From an uncultured Bacteroidia bacterium (GTDB lineage Bacteria; Bacteroidota; Bacteroidia; Bacteroidales; UBA932): a stretch of 64,000 nucleotides of DNA. How positions within the stretch are numbered: the first letter of the stretch is position 1; every line of letters starts with the position of its first letter. Shown here piece by piece: positions 29,136 to 38,436 of the stretch. The notes below the pieces were generated by a model, which saw only the letters and a program-made list of their open reading frames with translations, was not told the DNA's origin and did not search any database. Position numbers and translations under genes: made by a program. The stretch is taken from positions 24,437-88,436 of the forward strand of contig CACXMA010000015.1 in NCBI GenBank assembly GCA_902768665.1, in the 5' to 3' direction.

Positions 29136-29594
29136 CTATTTGTCGTGTTCGAACAGGCGCTGTTCCGCGAGCTTCTCCCACTTGGTCCCCGGACGGCCGT
29201 AATTGGCGTAAGGGTAGATGGAGATGCCGCCGCGGGGCGTGAAAAAGCCCGTGACTTCGATATATTTCGGGTCCATCAGACGGATAAGGTCCTTCATGAT
29301 GGTGTTGACGCAGTCCTCGTGGAAATCCCCGTGGCTGCGGAAGGAGAAGAGGTAGAGCTTGAGGCTCTTGGACTCAACCATCTTGACGTCAGGCACATAG
29401 CTGATGCGGATCTCGGCGAAGTCCGGCTGCCCGGTAATCGGGCAGAGGCTTGTGAATTCGGGGCAGTTGAAACGCACCCAGTAGTCATTGTCGCGGTGCT
29501 GGTTCTCAAAGGTTTCCAGCACTTCCGGCGCGTAATTCTGGCTGTAGACGCTCTCGCGTCCGAGGGCCCGGACTTCTTCTCTTTTTCTCGGCAT
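29136..29594 (-). CDS. queF: NADPH-dependent 7-cyano-7-deazaguanine reductase (preQ1 synthase)
   Basis: 152 residues of the short, unimodular QueF type. The nucleophile is Cys51 in [13 protein letters not shown]. The family motif [13 protein letters not shown] begins at Glu74 and HEDCVN follows. It reduces preQ0 to preQ1 on the way to queuosine in tRNA. No other queuosine gene is in the window. It begins one base after prfA stops, so translation is probably coupled. Confidence 0.95.
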   Translation of the reverse strand: MPRKREEVRALGRESVYSQNYAPEVLETFENQHRDNDYWVRFNCPEFTSLCPITGQPDFAEIRISYVPDVKMVESKSLKLYLFSFRSHGDFHEDCVNTIMKDLIRLMDPKYIEVTGFFTPRGGISIYPYANYGRPGTKWEKLAEQRLFEHDK

Positions 29595-29595
29595 A

Positions 29596-30693
29596 TTAGG
29601 CTTCCTCCCCTGCTTCTTTGAGCCGCTCGGCGTTCTCCGCGATCTGCAGCTGGTCGATACATTCCTGGATATTGCCGTCCATGAACACGGGCAGGTTGTA
29701 CATGCTCCAGCCGATGCGGTGGTCGGTGACGCGGCCCTGCGGGTAGTTGTAGGTGCGGATCTTGGCGCTGCGGTCGCCCGTAGAGACCATGGTCTTGCGC
29801 TTGGCGGCGATCGAGTCGAGGTACTTCTGGTGCTCCATGTTGTAGACGCGGGAGCGGAGTTCCTCCATGGCGCGGTCGAGGTTCTTCAACTGCGAACGCT
29901 CTTCCTGGCACTGGACCACGATGCCGCTCGGGATGTGGGTCAGGCGCACGGCGGAATAGGTCGTGTTGACGCCCTGGCCGCCCGGACCGGAGGCGCAGAA
30001 GAGGTCCTTGCGGATATCGGCGGGATTGAGCTCGATATCGAACTCGCCGGCCTCGGGGAAAACGGCCACGGAGGCGGCTGAGGTCTGGATACGGCCCTGG
30101 GTCTCCGTCTGCGGCACGCGCTGGACGCGGTGGACGCCGGACTCGTATTTCATCACGCCGTAGACGCCGTCGGTCGTCGAGGAGAGCTTGAAGACGATCT
30201 GCTTGTAGCCGCCGGCCGTACCGGGTGCCTGGTCGGAAACCTCGAGCTTCCAGCCGCGGCTCTCGGCGTAGTGCTGGTACATGCGGAAGAGGTCGCCGGC
30301 GAAGATGGCGGCTTCGTCGCCGCCGGTGCCGCCGCGGATCTCGACCATGGCGTTCTTGCCGTCGTCCGGGTCCGCCGGGATCAGCAGGAGCTTGAGGTTC
30401 TGCTCCATCTCGGGGAGCTTCGGCTCGAGGCCGGCGATCTCCTCGCGGGCCATTTCCTTGAGGTCGTCATCCTTCTCGTTCATGAGGATGTCCTTGGCCT
30501 GGGCGAGCTCGTCGACCATGCGCTTGTACTCCAGGCCGGTCTGGATGATCGGCTGGAGCTGCTTGTAGTCCTTGTTGAGCTGGACGAACTTCTTCATGTC
30601 GGCGATCACTTCCGGATCGGCGAGCTGCTCTTCCAGCTTCTTGTATTTGTCCTGAAGGCTGAGCACCTTCTCGAGTAATGTATTTTCTGCCAT
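29596..30693 (-). CDS. prfA: Peptide chain release factor 1
   Basis: 365 residues with the catalytic GGQ in [10 protein letters not shown] and the stop-codon-reading PxT motif (VPQTETQGR), which distinguishes RF1 (UAA/UAG) from RF2. The acidic [14 protein letters not shown] precedes it. A coiled N-terminal domain is normal. The gene lies 13 bases after the GNAT-like gene and is followed at once by queF. No prmC (its methyltransferase) is adjacent. Confidence 0.97.
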   Translation of the reverse strand: MAENTLLEKVLSLQDKYKKLEEQLADPEVIADMKKFVQLNKDYKQLQPIIQTGLEYKRMVDELAQAKDILMNEKDDDLKEMAREEIAGLEPKLPEMEQNLKLLLIPADPDDGKNAMVEIRGGTGGDEAAIFAGDLFRMYQHYAESRGWKLEVSDQAPGTAGGYKQIVFKLSSTTDGVYGVMKYESGVHRVQRVPQTETQGRIQTSAASVAVFPEAGEFDIELNPADIRKDLFCASGPGGQGVNTTYSAVRLTHIPSGIVVQCQEERSQLKNLDRAMEELRSRVYNMEHQKYLDSIAAKRKTMVSTGDRSAKIRTYNYPQGRVTDHRIGWSMYNLPVFMDGNIQECIDQLQIAENAERLKEAGEEA

Positions 30694-30706
30694 AAAGGTC
30701 TTGGTT

Positions 30707-31828
30707 TCAAAGGGATTTGAGGTAGCAGCGGCGGCGCATGTAGAGCTCGTGCTCGTAGCTGGCCCAGATGTTCACGGCGCTGTTGGTCTCGATCTGCGGG
30801 TTCGACAGCGTGAAGTGGCAGCGCTCCTTCTGGAACTTCTCCGACATCGAGCAGTGGTAGATCGCGGAGACGCCCTTGTTCTGCCACTCGGGCACGGCGC
30901 CGTTGATCATCATGTCGCAGAGGGAGTAGTCGCGGAGGCTGCGCCAGAGGTGGAACCATCCGAAGGGGAAAAGATGTCCCTTGGCTTTCTGCAGGCCGCG
31001 GGAGATGTCCGGGATGGAGATGCCGAAGCCCACCAGCTTGTCGTTCTCGTCGAGAACCACCGAGCTGACGCGGTCGTTGAGGCGGGGCACAAACGCCTTG
31101 GCCTCCTCCTCGATCTCCTCCTCGGTGAAGGGAATGAAATTCTGCACGGACGTGGAGAAGGACTCGTTGTAGGCGTGGAAGAACTCCTTGATCTTCTCGG
31201 GGTCCTTCTTGAGCTTGCGGATGCTGCCGATATGGAGGTGGTAGCGCTCCATCAGCATCTTGGCGATGCGGGAGGCCTTCTCGGGGACGCCCTCGTCGGA
31301 AACCACCTTGTACTCCAGCCAGTCGCATTCCTTGGCGTAACCGAGGCGCTCGACAAAGTCCACATAGTACGGGAAATTGTAAAGGCAGTTGAACACGGGG
31401 ATGTTCTCGAAACCTTCCACGAGCATGCCCTGCTTGCCGGAAGTGTTGTAATAGAGCGGACCGTGGATCTCGTTCATGCCCTCGGACTTCGCCCAGGCCT
31501 CGGCCGTGGACAGAAGCAGGCGGGCGACCTCGATGTCCTCGACGGTGTCGAACCAGCCGAAGCGGGCGCGGCGGGTGCCGTAGCGCTCGTTGTAGCGGGG
31601 GTTGATCATCCCGCAGATGCGGCCGACGATCCGGCCCTTTTCGTCATAGGCCAGCCACAGCTTGCGCCGGCAGTACCGGAGCGGCGCGCAGCTGGTCAGG
31701 GACTTCATCTGATCCCCGTGCAGCGCGGGCACATACTGCTTGCAGTCTTTGTAGAGGCGGTCCGGAAAGGCGATGAACTTCCGGATGTCGCATTTGCGGC
31801 TGATTTCTTTGATCGTATAGGCGGCCAT
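30707..31828 (-). CDS. GNAT-like acyltransferase family protein of unknown substrate
   Basis: 373 residues, conserved-looking and without signal peptide. Segments such as [17 protein letters not shown] and [15 protein letters not shown] look like the central strands of two GNAT-type halves, and the whole resembles large hypothetical GNAT proteins common in Bacteroidales. The substrate is unknown. It heads the transcript running through prfA, queF, fabH, fabF and fabZ, with a consensus promoter 27 bases upstream of its ATG. Confidence 0.65.
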   Translation of the reverse strand: MAAYTIKEISRKCDIRKFIAFPDRLYKDCKQYVPALHGDQMKSLTSCAPLRYCRRKLWLAYDEKGRIVGRICGMINPRYNERYGTRRARFGWFDTVEDIEVARLLLSTAEAWAKSEGMNEIHGPLYYNTSGKQGMLVEGFENIPVFNCLYNFPYYVDFVERLGYAKECDWLEYKVVSDEGVPEKASRIAKMLMERYHLHIGSIRKLKKDPEKIKEFFHAYNESFSTSVQNFIPFTEEEIEEEAKAFVPRLNDRVSSVVLDENDKLVGFGISIPDISRGLQKAKGHLFPFGWFHLWRSLRDYSLCDMMINGAVPEWQNKGVSAIYHCSMSEKFQKERCHFTLSNPQIETNSAVNIWASYEHELYMRRRCYLKSL

Positions 31829-31854
31829 GGATATCCTTACAAGTGTTTAGTCTG

Positions 31855-31886
31855 CAAAGATAACAATTCCGGCGGGATTTTCCAAA
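31855..31886 (-). promoter_or_regulatory. Promoter of the GNAT-prfA-queF-fabHFZ run
   Basis: On the minus strand TTTG (31883-31886) and TATCTTTG (31855-31862) are 20 bases apart. Confidence 0.7.
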
Positions 31887-31908
31887 CCGCCTTTCTTTAG
31901 AAAGGTGA

Positions 31909-32529
31909 CTACGCCTCCGGCTCGGGGACGGGCTCGAGATTCTCGGGCGGGATGTAGGATGTCGCCACGGCGATGACGCCCTCGATGGCCACCAGCAGGC
32001 GGCGGTCCTTGCGGATGCGCTTGATATAGCCCTCCGCGCCCTTGAAGGGGCCTTCCTTAACGCGGACGCGCCCGCCCTCCCGGAAACGGGTGTAGGCCTC
32101 GTCCTGCAGGATGAGCATCCCCTCGTGGAAATGGTCGGCGACCAGGCGGAAGGCCGCCATCTCCCGGTCCGGAATCACGGCCGGGGACTTTCCGTCGGCC
32201 TTGAGATAGACGAATCCCCGCTCGCCGACCACGGTGCGGATCTGCTTGATCTGAGTGTCGGGACAGCGGACGAACATCACCGACCCGATCAGCGGGACGC
32301 GCTTGTAGATATGGGGATTCTCGAAGATGTAGCGGGGGTCGTCAAGGCGGTCCTGTCCCGCCTGTTTCATGGCCGTCCGCATCCGCAGGTACTGCTCACC
32401 CTTGACCTCCTCCCGGCCGATGGGGATATAGGTCTCCACGCCCCTTGGCGCCAGCGTCTCCTCAAGCTCGAAGACCTTGTTGTAGAAGACCTTCAGGGCA
32501 TACCAGCAGTATTTCGGCTCGGTTTTCAT
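31909..32529 (-). CDS. UpxY-type NusG paralogue (transcription antiterminator)
   Basis: 206 residues from the ATG at 32529 (MKTEPKYCWYALKV). A longer start at 32544 is ruled out because the -7 promoter element overlaps it. An N-terminal NGN domain (about 8-125) is followed by a KOW motif (VRVKEGPFKGAEGYIKRI, about 155-172). In Bacteroides, UpxY proteins head capsular polysaccharide operons and prevent early termination there. Here no glycan operon follows, so it is an orphan; the only glycan-related gene in the window is the partial manC about 32 kb away. The target operon is unknown. Confidence 0.75.
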   Translation of the reverse strand: MKTEPKYCWYALKVFYNKVFELEETLAPRGVETYIPIGREEVKGEQYLRMRTAMKQAGQDRLDDPRYIFENPHIYKRVPLIGSVMFVRCPDTQIKQIRTVVGERGFVYLKADGKSPAVIPDREMAAFRLVADHFHEGMLILQDEAYTRFREGGRVRVKEGPFKGAEGYIKRIRKDRRLLVAIEGVIAVATSYIPPENLEPVPEPEA

Positions 32530-32541
32530 AGCTAGTGGCTG

Positions 32542-32549
32542 CAAAGATA
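32542..32549 (-). promoter_or_regulatory. -7 element of the upxY-like gene
   Basis: TATCTTTG on the minus strand ends 12 bases before the ATG at 32529, leaving at most a few bases of leader. It lies in the short gap after the glycerate kinase gene. Confidence 0.6.
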
Positions 32550-32553
32550 GGCA

Positions 32554-33669
32554 TTATTTGGCATTCACCAAAAAGGCCTGCAGCGTCCGGACGATATTGA
32601 GCCGCGCGGTCTCCGGCCACAGCGCCCACTGCGTCGGCATCCCGGGCGGGGTCACCGTGAGAACGTCCCGGAACCCGGCCGGCTTTTCCCCAGCGAGACT
32701 TCCCACCAGCGCCACGACCGGCACGCCGAGCCGCCGCGCATGGGCGAGAACTACGGCCGGTGCCTTTCCGTGAAGGGTCTGCGCGTCCATTCTCCCCTCG
32801 CCCGTAATCACGAGATCGGCCCCTGCGGCAAGGGCGTCGAAGCCCAGGGCATCGAGGACCAGTTCCGCCCCGGGAAGCAGCTCCGCCCCGAGAAAGGCGT
32901 GCAGCGCGCCGCCGAGTCCGCCCGCGGCGCCGGCGCCCGGCATGGACCCGATATCCACCCCCGTCGCATCCCGGACAACCGCCGCGAAATGCGCCATCCC
33001 CTCCTCCAGAAGCCGGACCGTCGCCGCATCCGCCCCCTTCTGCGGGGCGAACACCGCCGTGGCGCCCGACGGGCCGAAAAAGGGTGTGTCCACATCGCAG
33101 GCGACCCGGAAACGGCTCTCCTTCAGCGCCGGGATGGCACCGCCGCCTTCGATCCGCGCCACTTTCCCCAGCGACGCGCCGACCGGCTCCAGCGCCTCCC
33201 CTGCCGCATCGAGAAAACGCCAGCCGAGGGCCGCCAGTGCGCCCATTCCGCCGTCATTTGTCGCGCTGCCGCCGATGCAGACCAGGCAGTCGCGGCAGCC
33301 GCGGCCGAGGGCGTCGGCAATCAGCTCGCCGGTCCCATAGGTCGATGCCAGGGCGGGACTTCTCCGCTGCGGCGGCACCAGCGTCAGGCCGCTGGCGCGG
33401 GCCATCTCGATGACGGCCATGGAACCGGTAACGAGATAGGATGCCTCAACCGGGTCCCCGAGCGGCCCCCGGACGGTCCTAGAGCGGAAGTCTCCGCCCA
33501 AAGCCGCCCCCAGCGCCTCAGCCGTTCCCTCGCCCCCGTCCGCCATCGTGAGGCAGCGGATTTCGCAGGACGGGAATACGCAGCGGACCGCCTCCGACGC
33601 CGCGGCGGCCACCTCCTGCGACGAGAGGCAGCCCTTGAACGAATCCGAAGCGATAACGACCTTTTTCAA
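32554..33669 (-). CDS. Glycerate kinase (GarK/GlxK family)
   Basis: 371 residues starting MKKVVIASDSFKG, the typical start of the family. Further motifs are MADGGEGTAEAL, CIGGSATNDGGMGALAALGW and DLVITGEGRMDAQTLHGKAP. It phosphorylates D-glycerate with ATP, giving 2- or 3-phosphoglycerate for glycolysis. No other glycerate or glyoxylate gene is nearby. It starts 8 bases after the secreted DUF4595-like gene, probably on one transcript, and ends just before the upxY promoter. Confidence 0.93.
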   Translation of the reverse strand: MKKVVIASDSFKGCLSSQEVAAAASEAVRCVFPSCEIRCLTMADGGEGTAEALGAALGGDFRSRTVRGPLGDPVEASYLVTGSMAVIEMARASGLTLVPPQRRSPALASTYGTGELIADALGRGCRDCLVCIGGSATNDGGMGALAALGWRFLDAAGEALEPVGASLGKVARIEGGGAIPALKESRFRVACDVDTPFFGPSGATAVFAPQKGADAATVRLLEEGMAHFAAVVRDATGVDIGSMPGAGAAGGLGGALHAFLGAELLPGAELVLDALGFDALAAGADLVITGEGRMDAQTLHGKAPAVVLAHARRLGVPVVALVGSLAGEKPAGFRDVLTVTPPGMPTQWALWPETARLNIVRTLQAFLVNAK

Positions 33670-33677
33670 AGCCGGAA

Positions 33678-34514
33678 CTAATACGTTAGCTTAACGCGAA
33701 AAAACACCTCTCCATCAATTATTTCCGTAATAGAAGAAATCCGTCCTTTCACGTCCTTCAGATAGGTGAATTTAACCGTCTTCCAGGTTGGCTCCACCTC
33801 ATCCTCCGCCTCCATCCAGTTCTGCTCGAAGCACGAGAAACCCTTGATCAGAAGGTTCGGCCGCTTGCCGGCAAAGCCCAGCCACCAGGCATCGAGCCCC
33901 GTCGCCAGAAGTTTGGCGACCGGATCGACGCCCACAAAGGGATTCGCCGCCTCCTCGTCATATTCAAACGCCGTGCAGCCCCATCGGGTCTCCTCAAAAT
34001 CTTCCCCATAGAGGGAATAAAGGAGCCCAGGCTCTTCCGCGTGCCAATCCGGCGTGAGACTCGAGGTGCTATTCCACGGAAACTCCTCGCTCCAGGAGAA
34101 CAGGAGGCTCCCCTCGCGATAGTAGAACTCCGTCATACTTCCTTCCCATTCCATCTCACCGTCATGATGGCTCCAGACACGCTCCAGCGCCACACACGCA
34201 AAGGGCTCGTGGGTTCCCATCACCGAGCTCGACGGGAGGCATGTATACTCGCTCCAGACACCGTCACTACCCTCAATGGCAATCCGGTCCTTCGCCTCAT
34301 CATAGCGGAACCGGTAGCTTTCGGTGGTCCCCCCGCCGATATTCGTCACGTGCGTGTAGGAAGTCAGCCGCCCGTCGCTGTTGTATTCGAAGGTATAATC
34401 GGCCTTGTATGAGCCGTCGGCATTCTGCAGGCTCATCGTCTTGACGCGGTCCTGCGCCCCCGCCGCAGCGCCCGCCACCAGCAGCAGTATCATGCCAATA
34501 AGGATCCTTTTCAT
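33678..34514 (-). CDS. Secreted protein of unknown function (DUF4595-like)
   Basis: 278 residues with a Sec signal peptide ending GAAAGA-Q. The body has strand pairs such as YTFEYNSDGRLTSYTH and VKFTYLKDVKGRISSITEI. These look like the YD-type beta-hairpins of DUF4595 and similar Bacteroidales surface proteins. No catalytic motif is seen. A good -7 element (TAACTTTG, 34537-34544) precedes it. Its link with glycerate kinase, 8 bases downstream, is unexplained. Confidence 0.6.
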   Translation of the reverse strand: MKRILIGMILLLVAGAAAGAQDRVKTMSLQNADGSYKADYTFEYNSDGRLTSYTHVTNIGGGTTESYRFRYDEAKDRIAIEGSDGVWSEYTCLPSSSVMGTHEPFACVALERVWSHHDGEMEWEGSMTEFYYREGSLLFSWSEEFPWNSTSSLTPDWHAEEPGLLYSLYGEDFEETRWGCTAFEYDEEAANPFVGVDPVAKLLATGLDAWWLGFAGKRPNLLIKGFSCFEQNWMEAEDEVEPTWKTVKFTYLKDVKGRISSITEIIDGEVFFRVKLTY

Positions 34515-34536
34515 AATCGTTTGGGATTGGTTTTTA

Positions 34537-34544
34537 CAAAGTTA
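34537..34544 (-). promoter_or_regulatory. -7 element of the secreted-protein/glycerate kinase pair
   Basis: TAACTTTG on the minus strand, 22 bases before the ATG at 34514. Confidence 0.55.
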
Positions 34545-34576
34545 ACAAAAGCGAACTAATTTTGAAGAAAAATCGC

Positions 34577-34584
34577 TATTTTTG
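34577..34584 (+). promoter_or_regulatory. -7 element of the restriction-modification gene
   Basis: TATTTTTG, 24 bases before the ATG at 34609. It argues against an upstream TTG start at 34582, which lies inside it. Confidence 0.55.
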
Positions 34585-34608
34585 TATGATACGATACTCT
34601 GCACGCGT

Positions 34609-37383
34609 ATGAGCACGACGACAAAAACCAATCAGGCAGCCCGGGCTTTCGTCCGGGAATGGTCCGGGAAGGGCTATGAAAAGGGCGAAACCCAGCGCTT
34701 CTGGATCGACCTTCTCCACACCGTTTTCGGCATTGAGAACCCTACCCGGATGATAGAGTTCGAGATGCCGGTAAAGCCCATCACCAAGGAGAAAGGCTCC
34801 GATTTCATCGATGCTTACATCCCCTCCACCAAAGTGCTCATCGAGCAGAAAGGCTCGAAGGTGGAGCTCGGCGCCAAGGCCCGGCAGTCGGACGGCCAGG
34901 AGCTGACGCCCTACCAGCAGGCCCGGCGCTATGCCGCAGGACTCCCCCTCTCCATGGCTCCCCGCTGGATCGTCGCCTGCAACTTCTCCACCTTCGAAGT
35001 CCACGACATGGAGCGCCCCAACGATGCTCCTGAGATCATCCAGTTGGCGGATCTGGAGAAAGAATACCACCGGCTCAGTTTCCTCGTCGATGACACCAAC
35101 GTCCACTTGAAAAAAGAACTGGAAGTGTCCATCCAGGCCGGTGAAATCGTCGGCGTGCTTTACGACAGGATTCTGGCGCAGTATAAAGATCCGCAGAATC
35201 CCGAATCGCAGAAAGCGCTGAACAAGCTCTGCGTGCGCCTCGTCTTCTGCCTCTACGCCGAAGACGCCGGTCTTTTCGGCTCCAAGAACCTGTTCCACGA
35301 CTACATGGCGCAGTTCCCGGCCGCCGAATTCCGGGAGAAGCTCATCAAACTCTTCCGCATCCTCGACCAGAAGCCGGAAGACCGCGATCCTTACGAGGAC
35401 GAGAAACTCCTTGCCTTCCCATATGTCAACGGCGGCATGTTCGCCGGCGACATCGAAATCCCCCGCATCAGCGACGAAATCCGGGACCTCATCCTCCAGC
35501 GCGCCAGCGACGATTTTGACTGGAGCCTGATCAGCCCCACCATCTTCGGCGCCGTCTTTGAGAGCACGCTGAATCCCGCCACCCGCCGCGCCGGCGGCAT
35601 GCACTACACCTCCATCGAGAACATCCACAAGGTCATCGACCCGCTCTTTCTCGACGACCTCAAAGCCGAGCTGGCCGACATCAAGGCGACCTCCGTCGTC
35701 AAAGCCCGGAAAGACAAAGCACGCGCCTTCCAGGACAAGCTCGCCGGCCTTAAGTTCTTTGATCCTGCTTGTGGCTCCGGTAACTTCCTGACGGAATCCT
35801 ATACCAGCCTTCGCCGGCTGGAGAACGAGGCCCTTCGCATCATCTACGGCGGCGACCGCGTCATCGGCGAGATGGCAGACCCTATCAAGGTCAGTATCAA
35901 CCAGTTCTACGGCATCGAAATCAACGACTTCGCCTGCTCCGTCGCTCAGACGGCCCTTTGGATTGCCGAGAGCCAGATGATGCAGGAAACCGACGAAATC
36001 GTCGGCTTCAGCCTCGACCCGCTGCCTCTCAAGACCTATACAAATATCCACGAAGGGAACGCCATTCAGATAAAGTGGGAAGATGTCGTTCCTGCTTCTG
36101 AGCTCAATTTCATTATGGGCAATCCGCCTTTTATTGGTGCCCGGTGGATGGGAAAAGGTCAAAAATCTGAATTAGTCAACCTATTTGGAAAGGATTGGCC
36201 TGGAGTCGGTGACCTTGACTATGTAACGTGTTGGTATAAAATTGCTTCTGATTACATTGAGGACTATCCTATTAGATGTGCTTTAGTGTCTACTAATTCC
36301 ATAACTCAAGGTGGAGCCGTAACTAATCTTTGGAAACCCCTAATGGAGTCTGGAATTCATATAGATTTTGCGTGGAGGACTTTTAGATGGGACAGTGAAG
36401 CCAATATGATGGCGCATGTTCACTGTGTTATTGTCGGATTTAGCAGACATCCGAATGCATCTCCCAAATGTATTTATGATGGAGATAACGTGGTTATAGC
36501 CAAGACAATTAATGGTTATCTTCTTGATGCTCCCAATATTTTCATAGAGAAGCGGATGCACCCTATCTGCGATGTCCCTGAAATATGCCTTGGAGGTCAA
36601 CCAATTGATGATGGAAATCTTACTCTAATCGAAGAAGAGAAAGATGAACTGCTCAAGGTGGAGCCACAAGCTGCTGTCTTTATCCGGCATTACATGATGG
36701 GGAAAGATTTCATCCAGCGGAAACCGCGTTATTGTTTGTGGTTGAAAGGTGCGAATCCTTCGACACTGAAAACATGTCACAGAGTATTGGAACGTATTCA
36801 GAGGGTCCGTGAATTTAGACTTGCAAGCAACAGGACAAGCACTCTTAAAGCCGCTGAAACCCCTACATTATTCGGCGCTCCGTTTGAATGTAAGGGCAGA
36901 TACGTAGCTATACCAAAAGTGTCTTCGGAAAACAGGGAATACGTCCCAATGGATTATTTGGAACCAGGAATAATACCAGGTGATAAACTGTTCTGTATGC
37001 AGAGAGCGTCACTGTTTGATTTTGGTGTAATGACTTCTTCTGTTCAAATGGCTTGGATGCGCGCCGTATGTGGTCGCCTTGAAATGCGATATAGTTATTC
37101 TAACACTATCGTATACAACAACTTCCCTTGGCCACAGGTTACTGAAGCACAAAGAATCAAGATTGAGCAGACGGCCCAAGGAATCCTTGATGCAAGAGCG
37201 CTATATCCGGATAGCAGTTTTGCAGATCTCTATGACGATCTCACAATGCCTTATGAGTTGCTGAAGGCCCACCGAGCCAATGACGCTGCTGTACTGGAGG
37301 CCTATGGCTTCCCCAAAGACGCCACCGAATCCGACATCGTCGCCCGCCTCTTCAAAATGTATCAGGAACTTACCCAAAAGTAA
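34609..37383 (+). CDS. Single-chain restriction-modification enzyme (MmeI/type IIL-like)
   Basis: 924 residues from ATG 34609. The N-terminal nuclease-like domain contains DFIDAY...LIEQK (Asp65/Asp68, Glu79-x-Lys81), matching the D-x(n)-ExK site of MmeI-type enzymes. A helical spacer (about 150-370) leads to an N6-adenine methyltransferase with motif I FDPACGSGNF (384-393) and motif IV NPPF (505-508). A target-recognition domain and helical C-terminus follow. One chain would both methylate and cut. From about 36065 to 37250 the DNA is markedly more AT-rich than the rest, so the part from just before motif IV through the recognition domain looks exchanged. rhuM follows 6 bases later. Confidence 0.85.
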   Translation: MSTTTKTNQAARAFVREWSGKGYEKGETQRFWIDLLHTVFGIENPTRMIEFEMPVKPITKEKGSDFIDAYIPSTKVLIEQKGSKVELGAKARQSDGQELTPYQQARRYAAGLPLSMAPRWIVACNFSTFEVHDMERPNDAPEIIQLADLEKEYHRLSFLVDDTNVHLKKELEVSIQAGEIVGVLYDRILAQYKDPQNPESQKALNKLCVRLVFCLYAEDAGLFGSKNLFHDYMAQFPAAEFREKLIKLFRILDQKPEDRDPYEDEKLLAFPYVNGGMFAGDIEIPRISDEIRDLILQRASDDFDWSLISPTIFGAVFESTLNPATRRAGGMHYTSIENIHKVIDPLFLDDLKAELADIKATSVVKARKDKARAFQDKLAGLKFFDPACGSGNFLTESYTSLRRLENEALRIIYGGDRVIGEMADPIKVSINQFYGIEINDFACSVAQTALWIAESQMMQETDEIVGFSLDPLPLKTYTNIHEGNAIQIKWEDVVPASELNFIMGNPPFIGARWMGKGQKSELVNLFGKDWPGVGDLDYVTCWYKIASDYIEDYPIRCALVSTNSITQGGAVTNLWKPLMESGIHIDFAWRTFRWDSEANMMAHVHCVIVGFSRHPNASPKCIYDGDNVVIAKTINGYLLDAPNIFIEKRMHPICDVPEICLGGQPIDDGNLTLIEEEKDELLKVEPQAAVFIRHYMMGKDFIQRKPRYCLWLKGANPSTLKTCHRVLERIQRVREFRLASNRTSTLKAAETPTLFGAPFECKGRYVAIPKVSSENREYVPMDYLEPGIIPGDKLFCMQRASLFDFGVMTSSVQMAWMRAVCGRLEMRYSYSNTIVYNNFPWPQVTEAQRIKIEQTAQGILDARALYPDSSFADLYDDLTMPYELLKAHRANDAAVLEAYGFPKDATESDIVARLFKMYQELTQK

Positions 37384-37397
37384 TCGGCCATGGAAAA
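37324..37397 (+). repeat. 74-bp direct repeat, left copy
   Basis: It spans the last 20 codons of the restriction-modification gene, its stop codon, the spacer and the first bases of rhuM. It matches 38437-38510 at 73 of 74 positions (the difference is A at 37368 versus T at 38481). The two copies bracket rhuM. Confidence 0.95.
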
Positions 37398-38421
37398 GAA
37401 CCTCACCATACACAACAGTACTGCCGAATTCCTAATCTTTCAGCTGGAGAACCGGGAAGACGGCGTACAGCTGCTTTACACCGACGAAACGCTCTGGCTC
37501 ACCCAGGATGCCATCTCCCTGCTTTTTGACAAAGGCCGTTCTACCATTGCCGAGCACCTGCAGAACATCTTTGCCTCTGGAGAACTGGCCGAAGATTCAG
37601 TTTGTCGGAAATTCCGACAGACTGCCGCAGACGGGAAGAACTACAACGTAAAGTATTACAATCTGGATGCAGTCATCTCTGTTGGGTATCGTGTCAACTC
37701 CGTGAGGGCCACCCAGTTCCGCCAGTGGTGCACAAACGTGCTCCGCCAGTTTGCCATACGCGGCTACGTCATTGACAAAAAGAGGATGGAGAACGGAACT
37801 TTCCTGAATGTCGATTATTTTGAGCAGCTTCTGGAAGAAATCCGGGAGATCCGTCTCAGTGAACGCCGATTCTATCAGAAGATTACGGACATCTACGCCA
37901 CGGCCATTGACTATAATCCCGATGCTCCGACCACCCGCATCTTTTTCAAAAAAGTCCAGAACAAGATGCACTATGCTGTCCACGGCCATACTGCTGCCGA
38001 GTTGATTGTAGAACGTGCTAACGCAGAGAAAGAGCATATGGGACTCACCACCTGGGCCAAATCTCCGCACGGCAAGATACTCAAATCCGATGTCTCCATT
38101 GCCAAGAACTACCTCAAAGAAAATGAGTTGGAGTCAATGGGCCGGGTCGTCAGTGCCTTCCTGGATCTCGCAGAAGAGCGTGCCAAGCGCCACATCCCGA
38201 TGACGATGGAAGACTGGGCCACCCGCATCGACAAATTCCTGGAAGGCGATGACCGTCCCGTCCTTGATGATGCGGGCCGCATTACCGCAGAATACGCCAA
38301 AGAATTCGCCGAAACAGAATTCGAGAAATACCGCGTCATTCAGGACCGCCTCTTCCAGTCCGACTTCGACCGGCTTATGGACGGTGACGATTTGCTGGAA
38401 CTGCCGGAAACCAACCAGTGA
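37390..38421 (+). CDS. rhuM: RhuM-family protein
   Basis: 343 residues of the RhuM family. The N-terminal part (TLWLTQDAISLLFDKGRSTIAEHLQNIF) looks like a DNA-binding Bro/KilA-type region, and RQFAIRGYVIDKKRM and a long helical C-terminus are characteristic. RhuM proteins were named from a Salmonella pathogenicity island and are often found next to restriction systems; their function is not established. Its ATG and first bases lie in the left 74-bp repeat, so rhuM uses the translation start region that the PspC gene uses in the right copy. It was probably inserted between the restriction gene and the PspC gene. Confidence 0.88.
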   Translation: MEKNLTIHNSTAEFLIFQLENREDGVQLLYTDETLWLTQDAISLLFDKGRSTIAEHLQNIFASGELAEDSVCRKFRQTAADGKNYNVKYYNLDAVISVGYRVNSVRATQFRQWCTNVLRQFAIRGYVIDKKRMENGTFLNVDYFEQLLEEIREIRLSERRFYQKITDIYATAIDYNPDAPTTRIFFKKVQNKMHYAVHGHTAAELIVERANAEKEHMGLTTWAKSPHGKILKSDVSIAKNYLKENELESMGRVVSAFLDLAEERAKRHIPMTMEDWATRIDKFLEGDDRPVLDDAGRITAEYAKEFAETEFEKYRVIQDRLFQSDFDRLMDGDDLLELPETNQ

Positions 38422-38436
38422 TAAGCCAAGAACAAA

